DNA of 64,000 nt from Ptychodera flava (lineage: Eukaryota > Hemichordata > Enteropneusta > Ptychoderidae): assembly GCF_041260155.1 (NCBI RefSeq), contig NC_091936.1, forward strand, positions 40,389,963 through 40,453,962. Direction: 5' to 3'. The translations under genes and the position numbers were made by a program. Below, piece after piece: positions 56,928 to 64,000 of the stretch. The notes beneath the pieces were generated by a model, which was not told the origin of the DNA, ran no database searches, and saw only the letters and a list, made by a program, of their open reading frames with translations. Within the stretch, counting starts at the first letter, position 1; every line of letters starts with the position of its first letter.

Positions 56928-58789
56928 TGCCGAAGGAATATCGGTACATATTATTATTCGTACTGTATTCTCAGGACTATTTATCGAAGCCCTCCAAAAC
57001 TTTCTAATCTCATGCCGTGAAGTACCCAAATTAATTTTTCAACAAGTTGTTGGCTTCATTGCATCGAACACACAGTCATTCAACGTCCTGCTGAGTAAAT
57101 CTCGGTGCACCGGTATTATTGTCCGGCTTTAATGGCGGAGCCTACTCTCATTTTCGGAGGTTCTTTGCAACGGCTAAATCAGCCTAGTTGTAGTTAGCTC
57201 ACAGATTTCTGTGCATCTAATACGTACATTTATTGCCTTGAAATCTTCATGGTCGGTTCAACATATTCATTTCTGAAATATGAAGCAGCTCATCCGTTGC
57301 AAATATAATTAAAGGCTCTCATTCTTTCGGCCTGTGCAGAGCCATGGGCATTTCGACTGAAATGCGATACACCAACGGGCATTTCAACTACCCACTGCAT
57401 TCAATGGAAGTAATTCATTGAACAGACGACAAAGCTGAAATACGTCAGGAAAGCATATCAGCCGTTCTTCGTCGATGTTCGATACACCTTTAAGAAACTG
57501 TATCCGTATGCAAAAGGCGAGCATTATTTCGACGGTATCTGCTTCAGCCAGGTGCATGGGAAAAGGGCAAGTCTCTCATTTTTTCATGAATTTGAAAGAA
57601 AGGGATCGCCTAGGGTTTGGAAACAGAGGAGAGAGAAAATGTCGCTAATGGTAGATGAAACCAAAGCCTTGAGATTTGTATCGCATAAAGTAAAATAAAA
57701 TACAGGAAAGCCAAGGACAAAGTATCTTTTTTGACAATTGGGACTCTGAGTGTTATGTGATCTCCTTCAAATCTGAGTAACTGACCTAATTACGAGTCGC
57801 AGACGATATGCTTGTAACAGCGTCAAGAAAAATCGCAAATCTTTCCTTGTAGAGTGCTATTGTATATCGTATTGCGTTGGTAGTTGAGGAGGTCGATTCT
57901 TGTCGGATGTAAGTTGTGAGGAGGTTTATCTACTTCCGTTTAACTGGGGTTTACAGCATGAATGTAATGAACATGGTAAGGCGCACTGCTGCAAAGTTCC
58001 CCTCAATTGGACGTTGAACAATTTTCAGGAATATTAACAGTTGAATGATCTCACACGATGCAATCTAACTCTCAACACAGAAACTTAACTGCTATTTATA
58101 TGTTGAGTTTAAAGATGACAAATAAAACCAACAAGGGATGAATAGTAAATGAATATTCGGCCTTGATAACAAGAAAGTACGTGAAGACAAGCATCAGATT
58201 GTATTGCCCTTTCTATGTAACATTTACAACCAATAAATAATTTCAATCACAAATCAATCAATGATGAACCATGGCATTAACTCGATAAAAGTCGATATCA
58301 GTGTATACTATTTTCTCAAAAAATTAAGCTGGTTCTACCTAATGTGATTTATGAAACGGTGTGATGTTTTGATGATTTCTCCCGCCATCGTATGGTTTCG
58401 TCGGTTAGTATCGATCCCTCGAGGTTTGGAGGCATGATAATAATGTCCCTTGATGATACTTCAGTCGGATTTTCAAATTTGCAGCTCTCGCTATTTTCTT
58501 ATTTCGTACATTAGTTAGTTCCTCGGGGATTCCTGGGATATCAGACAGCGAAATGGTTGCCCCTTGCCTGTAACATTTCTGGAGTACTCCACGAACAAGG
58601 ACCAATTCGACCAGCGATTCTTGATGAAAACTGCTGATTCTGTAAGACAACGTACAAAGAAAAGACAAGGCATTTGAACACTTTCCTCGAGATATCAATG
58701 CAGCGAGGAAATTGAGGAGAGCGAGACGTGTCCATAAATTAACGCTCTTTGTATAACGTATGACGCAAACTAAATAATCGCATGCCTGA
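56928..58789. other. 3' flank of the transporter gene, no gene seen
   Basis: An AATAAA within GTAAAATAAAATAC at about 57693 could serve as a distant polyadenylation signal. The minus frame at 58405-58735 was inspected and not accepted as coding. Confidence 0.4.
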
Positions 58790-59132
58790 AGGTACTAATG
58801 ATGCCCTTGAAACTTGAAAGACTTAAAGATTCCCTCGAACTTTCCTCAAAGAAACTTTAAACCATTCCATTTCGAAATCAAGAAAGAAAATTAGGATCAC
58901 AATTTTGGCTCTAGAGATACAAGTCACCAAATATTTACGGGACAATTAAAATAAAAAATGGCCGGAATCCTTGTGTTAGATCTAAGGCGAACATTAGATT
59001 TTTTATTTTCATAAAAATAAGACAGTGGAAACTTCATTGACTCCAGAGCTTCAAAATGAGACATCACAAACGGTAGACCAGGAAAGTATTGTAGAAATTT
59101 GATTCTAATATCTGTCCCAAAGGCACATTTTA
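58790..59132 (+). mobile_element. MITE, introner family copy G
   Basis: Landmarks in order: GGTACTAATGATGCCC, CTTGAAAGACTTAAAG, CAAGTCACCAAATATTTACG, AAAAATGGCCGGAATCCTTG, CTAATATCTGTCCCAAAGG. The ends are drifted. Confidence 0.75.
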
Positions 59133-59567
59133 GCTCAAAGCATATGTCATGCAAACCACATAACATCGTACAAAGTGGCGTTGACCGATTCAGTGCAAAT
59201 TGCTGGGATAGAATGCTACTTTTTAACGCAATAGTATTTATCTTGACTTGAGTGGTTACTTGTACACATGTAAGGTTTATATGCAGCAAGACCATCAAGA
59301 GGGTTGGACATAGAATGCTATGCGTGAAATCATGATTTTACATGATAAGATGATGATGAAATCTGCTTAATTTACATGAGGCAATAAACGTCATATAAAG
59401 ACTCACGTGACATATACTTTTTCGCTGGTGAGAAATGATGGACATGTTTTATCTAATAATTATTAATTTTCGTAATAACAGAAGATGCTCAAAAATTATA
59501 ATAAATTCAAAGAATAGCGCTAATCTGTGTAATAAAAATATATAATTAATGTATTATTTGAGTTTAA
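59133..59567. other. No gene seen
   Basis: AT-rich spacer between two copies of the same MITE family. Confidence 0.45.
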
Positions 59568-59876
59568 GGTAGTTCACACCTCGAAATAGAAAGCTTAAAA
59601 CTTTTGCTCAAACTTTCCGCTGGAAATTAAGAATAAAATCCAGGGGTCGCACTGCAAAATGTTGTACTAGAGAGACAAATTACCCAATATTACCGATTTC
59701 TGAAATTCAAAATGGTCGCCATTCTTGTATTAACTTTATTCGCTATCGACAAAAATAAGCCGTTGAAAGTGTGGTTACTGCTTGAGCTTTAAAATGAGCC
59801 CTCAAGAGTGATAGAGCCAAGAAGTATTGTAAAAGTTTGAGAGTCTGAATTTTGTACCCAAGGCCCGTTCTACTGT
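59568..59876 (+). mobile_element. MITE, introner family copy H
   Basis: Follows TTAA at 59564-59567 with GGTAGTTCACACCTCG. It contains ATTACCCAATATTACCGATT, TTCAAAATGGTCGCCAT and GTTTGAGAGTCTGAATTTTG, and ends near CCCGTTCTACTG. Complete but diverged. Confidence 0.8.
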
Positions 59877-59899
59877 AACGCGATCCTTAGCACACCGTA

Positions 59900-60985
59900 T
59901 TATGTCGCTGTAGTTTTATCTATAACTGATACTTCATAGGTCACATGTTACATTTTTCAAGTTAGAACATTGCTTCAATTACGCAAAAGAAGTTGAATAA
60001 AGCAGACAGAGTGTACAATCATTCGAATTTCCCGGGGACCAATTTGAAGTCAAAAGGACACTTTTGGAGTCAAACTGATCTTCTTTAAGCAATACTAAAA
60101 GTTGGACAAAAAAAGGAAGTGTACTATAGTTTTATTAATACCTGATACTTCATAGGTCACATGTTACATTTTTCAAGTTAGAACATTGCTTCAATTACGC
60201 AAAAGAAGTTGAATAAAGCAGACAGAATCGTGTACAATCATTCGAATTTCCCGGGCACCAATTTGAAATCAAGAGGACACTTTTGGAGTCAAACTGATTT
60301 TCTTTAAGCAATACTAAACGTTGACAAAAATCCAAGGACGTGTACTATAGTCCTACTAATACCTGATACTTCATAGGTCACATGTCACATTTTTCAAGGT
60401 AGAACATTGCTTCAATTACGCAAAAGAAGTTGAATAAAGCAGACAGAGTGTACAATCATTCGAATTTCCCGGGGACCAATTTGAAGTCAAAAGGACACTT
60501 TTGGAGTCAAATTGATTTTCCTTAAGCAATACTAAAAGTTGGACATAAAAAGGAAGTGTACTATAGTTTTATTAATACCTGATACTTCACAGGTCGCATG
60601 TTACATTTTTCAAGTCAACACATTTTTTTCTTGAACATAAACGATGATGAATACAGCAGAGAGACCGTAAAATCATCCTAAGTTTTCGGGGACCACTTTG
60701 AAGTCAAAAGGACACTTTTGGAGTCAAACCAATTTTCTTTATTCAATATTAAAAGTTGACAAAAATCCAAGGAAGTGTACTATAGGCCTATTAATACCTG
60801 ATACTTCACAGCTGGCATGTTACAATTTTTAAGTCAACAATTCTTTTTATTTACTAGCAGATGGAGCATATAATCAAGTGGAACTTCCATGGACACCTTT
60901 ACGGACATTTTGGTGTCATATGTATTTTTTCAATACAATACCAAATGTGTGATAAATCAGTAGAAATGTAGAATAATCCTACAAG
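59900..60985. repeat. ~206-221-bp satellite, five units
   Basis: GATACTTCATAGGTCACATG-type starts recur at 59938, 60144, 60365, 60581 and 60800. Each unit ends near AGGAAGTGTACTATAG. The first three units are nearly identical. The last two are more diverged. Confidence 0.9.
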
Positions 60986-63900
60986 TAACTCTGTCTTATA
61001 AACTCAATCTTATACACACATACAAATGGACGTTAAGCATTATTTAGCCAAATTATTTTTATTTAACTGTACATTAATTTTAACAGTAGAGTAAAGCACA
61101 AGAGCAGTTTTTCTCTATAAAGTAAAATAACTACTTTCAATAACCGGAAAAGTGAGATAAAGGGCATAAATTTCACAAATATGAAAGCACATTACCTAAC
61201 GGCCAATACAGTCCTGTTGTGCTATGTAGAGAATAGCTTTTTGTGACACATATGTTGCTGAAGATCGATACCTTTGATAGCACATTTCAAAAAATGTCAA
61301 AAAAGCTGCATTACCGCTAATACAAAATTGAAAATATTATTATAATTTGAACATCACAGTAAGATTATCCCTGAGAACAAATCAGCCAGTGGTATGAGAC
61401 AAGTAGTGTTTAGAGAAAGAGATTTTTCGATCAATAATGGAAAACATAGCATCAGTGACACTTGGCTCACATTTGATTTGATGTGGCAGGCCACAGTGTG
61501 TATACTTAACCATATTTACCCCTGGCAACATGCATACAAAGTTTCACAGCCATCGGAAGATGCATTTCAGAGAAAATGTTTTTTGACCAAATATGGAAAA
61601 ACTCGGCAAAAATGCGTATATGAAAATATTCACCAAAAATTTGAAGACTCTCAACCGAGGTTGCCTCTAGATACATTCAAAACAAATTTCAAAGCAATCA
61701 GAACATTTGCATACATTTGTATAAATTAACACTTCTTTATCACGCAACTTTCGACTGCTTTACAAGATACAAGGTGAACCCAACCAATATTTTATTCTTG
61801 GGTTAACAAATGATTAAAATTGAGTAAATATTTGCAAAAAAGTTATTTTTGAGCAAAATATGCGGTGTTGGGTGCAGCGCCCCCTTAACAGTTAACTGTG
61901 ACTCTTTATTACTGCGAAAGAATTATTACCAGTTATAAAAATCCATTACCTAAAAGTCATAGACTTATGAAAGAGATATCTGTAGAAATATCCAGAAAAC
62001 TAATGAACACACAAGACCAAGACACACAGTTAAATCAACGAAAAGAAATATACCTGGATTTCTATGTTATATGAAGAAGTAAAAATTTATGAATTTGAAC
62101 TAAATTTGTATTTAATTTATTCTCTAAATTAAGATTTAGATGAAATACGTAAAATCATGATTGCATAACATGGAACCAGATTGAAATATAGCTTTTGATG
62201 GAATTAAGAAAACAAAAGAAATGAAAAAAGAAGCTTATAAAAAGAACAGGAAATAGTGTAAAATACTACTTTGTGAAACGTTCTTTTAGGCGTCCTGAGT
62301 CAAAAATAATTGAAAGACGTCACAGATTTTTGAGTTTAAAAATATTGGAAAAAGTTATACACCGATACACGCCGGTATTTACATGGTAAAGATCTCTAAA
62401 AGAGGTAGAAAAAGGTCTTCAAAAACCCACGCTAGACGGAATTTTTAAAATAAAACTTTTTTGAAAATACACTGACGCTACACACAAAAGAAAATCGTTT
62501 AATTATAAAGAAACATAATTTTAAAACCACTCGAGGGACACCATACTGTCATTCTGTCTAGACAATATCAAGCAATATCTACCCCTATATTCACATACCG
62601 CAGGAAATCTATTTAAAAAGTACTGATGGTAAGGTAAAAATAGTGACATTTGTCCGCATCCACAATATCTTCCTATGATGTGCCATAGAAAAACACGTTA
62701 AAACAGATAATGGTATGGTCAGACTCTGTAGAGTTTTTGTAAAGATGTACTTATCGCCGTGAAAAACTGAAAAGTGTGTACTGAATTTCCTGATTTGTGA
62801 ATATATTGCTAATAATTGTACTGAATTATCGCTACCTTGAAATCGGTCCTGGTGAAAACACGCCGGGTGTCTGGGATGGTGCTATTATTCAATTTGAATA
62901 TGATACATGATAACTTTATTTTGAAAAGAATATATTTGATACATCGGCATGCTGCGCTGTTTTTAAAAAGTCTGCGACAGGGTAGCACACTATGCGCGAT
63001 ATCGTCCAGCGCGTGGTGACAGTGCTGATAGTTACTTCAAGTCCATTTACTAGATCATGGATGCTTGAGCTTGCGAACACTTTAACGTTGCAGCCACGTC
63101 CCTGTGTATGCAAATGCTCTGGTGAATTAGCGTTTCATTTCCAGATCAGTGTTGTCCTTAGAAGCCGGGTGCCGGGTAAATAACCGCCTGTTTTGCATTT
63201 TTTTCCGGCTACTTTTAACGTGATTAGATGATTTTTATAGACCTATTAATTTTGATTTAAATTTTTACTGTGTCTCATTAAATATTTTTAACTATTTTAT
63301 CTCATTGTTCCGCGTCGTTTATTTTTATTTAAAGCCTCCACTAGCTGTCACTCTTGAAATTTGTTCACCTCAAAATATCTTCCTATTCTCTTCTGATTTT
63401 CTCTGAATTCTACCCTCTGAAGGGATATGGGCTTTCACAGCAGTCGGAAACCATTCCTTTGTGAACTATTTGACTAGTAAATTCAAATTTTAACGGTCAT
63501 TTTGATTTCCCGCCATTTTCAAAAATTGGTAATATTACAAAGGAAACAGAACATACAATGTCACAATTGAAGACATTCACCCATATCCATTACATTGGAC
63601 TACTCTGTGCAGTTTATGCGTAGATTTCAGTGCAGATATGTACAGTATCTACGTTTTTGCTTTTCCGCATGGGGCTGCGATTTAATGTTTGGGTATACAT
63701 CTAACCGTATTGTAATCTTCATCATGTTCCAAATAGCACATACAGTAGTTAATAATAAGTGTATACACAAACCTAAATTAGTACATTCTTACAAACTTAT
63801 TATAGCTTGAAAATAAAATCATAAAAATAATGCTCAAAGATACAGCTAGTGGGGCTTCAATAGACATTTTTATCTTGGTTGTCAGGCTGGCTAGGCTGAA

Positions 63901-64000
63901 AATATAGTCGGTCCAACTTCAGTGTACAGTGTTGTAGTGACGTACACTTGGGGAAAGGTCCAGTATGGAGAGAGACGGAATGGCCAAGTAATGAGACGGA
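60986..64000. other. No gene seen
   Basis: AT-rich sequence. The frame at 61394-61729 lacks domains and is judged non-coding. No repeats beyond short A/T runs were recognised. Confidence 0.45.

Noticed and set aside
61394-61729. 111-codon plus-strand frame
   Set aside because: No domain, AT-driven composition and no neighbouring exons.

Overview
The window looks like a stretch of an AT-rich metazoan genome. Three host genes have clear spliced structures (GT-AG introns with matching phases): a rhodopsin-family receptor, a death-domain gene pair and an SLC16-type transporter. The transposon load (Helentron, CR1/L2-like LINE ends, many TTAA-flanked MITEs) and the linked death-domain genes would suit an invertebrate deuterostome such as a hemichordate, lancelet or echinoderm. 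That placement is inference, since no marker gene fixes the phylum.

Layout. 817-2564 (+): a complete class A GPCR in two exons. 8496-17964 (+): a coiled-coil plus death-domain protein in three exons. 20971-24048 (-): a second death-domain protein in five exons, convergent with the first and carrying an unrecognised Cys/His domain. 26318-26596 (-): an orphan exon holding a diverged copy of that Cys/His domain, of identical length and phase. 28333-29684 (+) and 35455-36612 (-): 3' ends of two LINEs. 41315-47962 (+): a nearly complete Helentron (OTU protease, basic repeat, HUH/Y2 Rep, PIF1-like helicase, C-terminal EEP endonuclease) read in several frames. 51743-56927 (+): a complete four-exon monocarboxylate-transporter-like gene. 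The remainder is repeats: MITEs, palindromes, microsatellites, a ~27-bp minisatellite and a ~215-bp satellite. The last 3 kb show no gene.

The most interesting observation is in the GPCR. Its only intron (1387-1742) consists almost wholly of one copy of a ~350-bp TTAA-flanked MITE that occurs at least seven more times here. The first bases of the MITE supply the splice donor, and the duplicated TTAA plus the next host base supply the acceptor. Splicing would restore the pre-insertion codons exactly. This is the signature of an introner, a transposon that makes a new intron as it inserts. The second is the Cys/His domain: two equal-length (279 nt), phase 2-2 exons sharing five Cys/His positions, one of them joined to a death domain.

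All gene models were assembled by eye from open frames, splice consensus and phase. No alignments, profile searches or transcript data were available.
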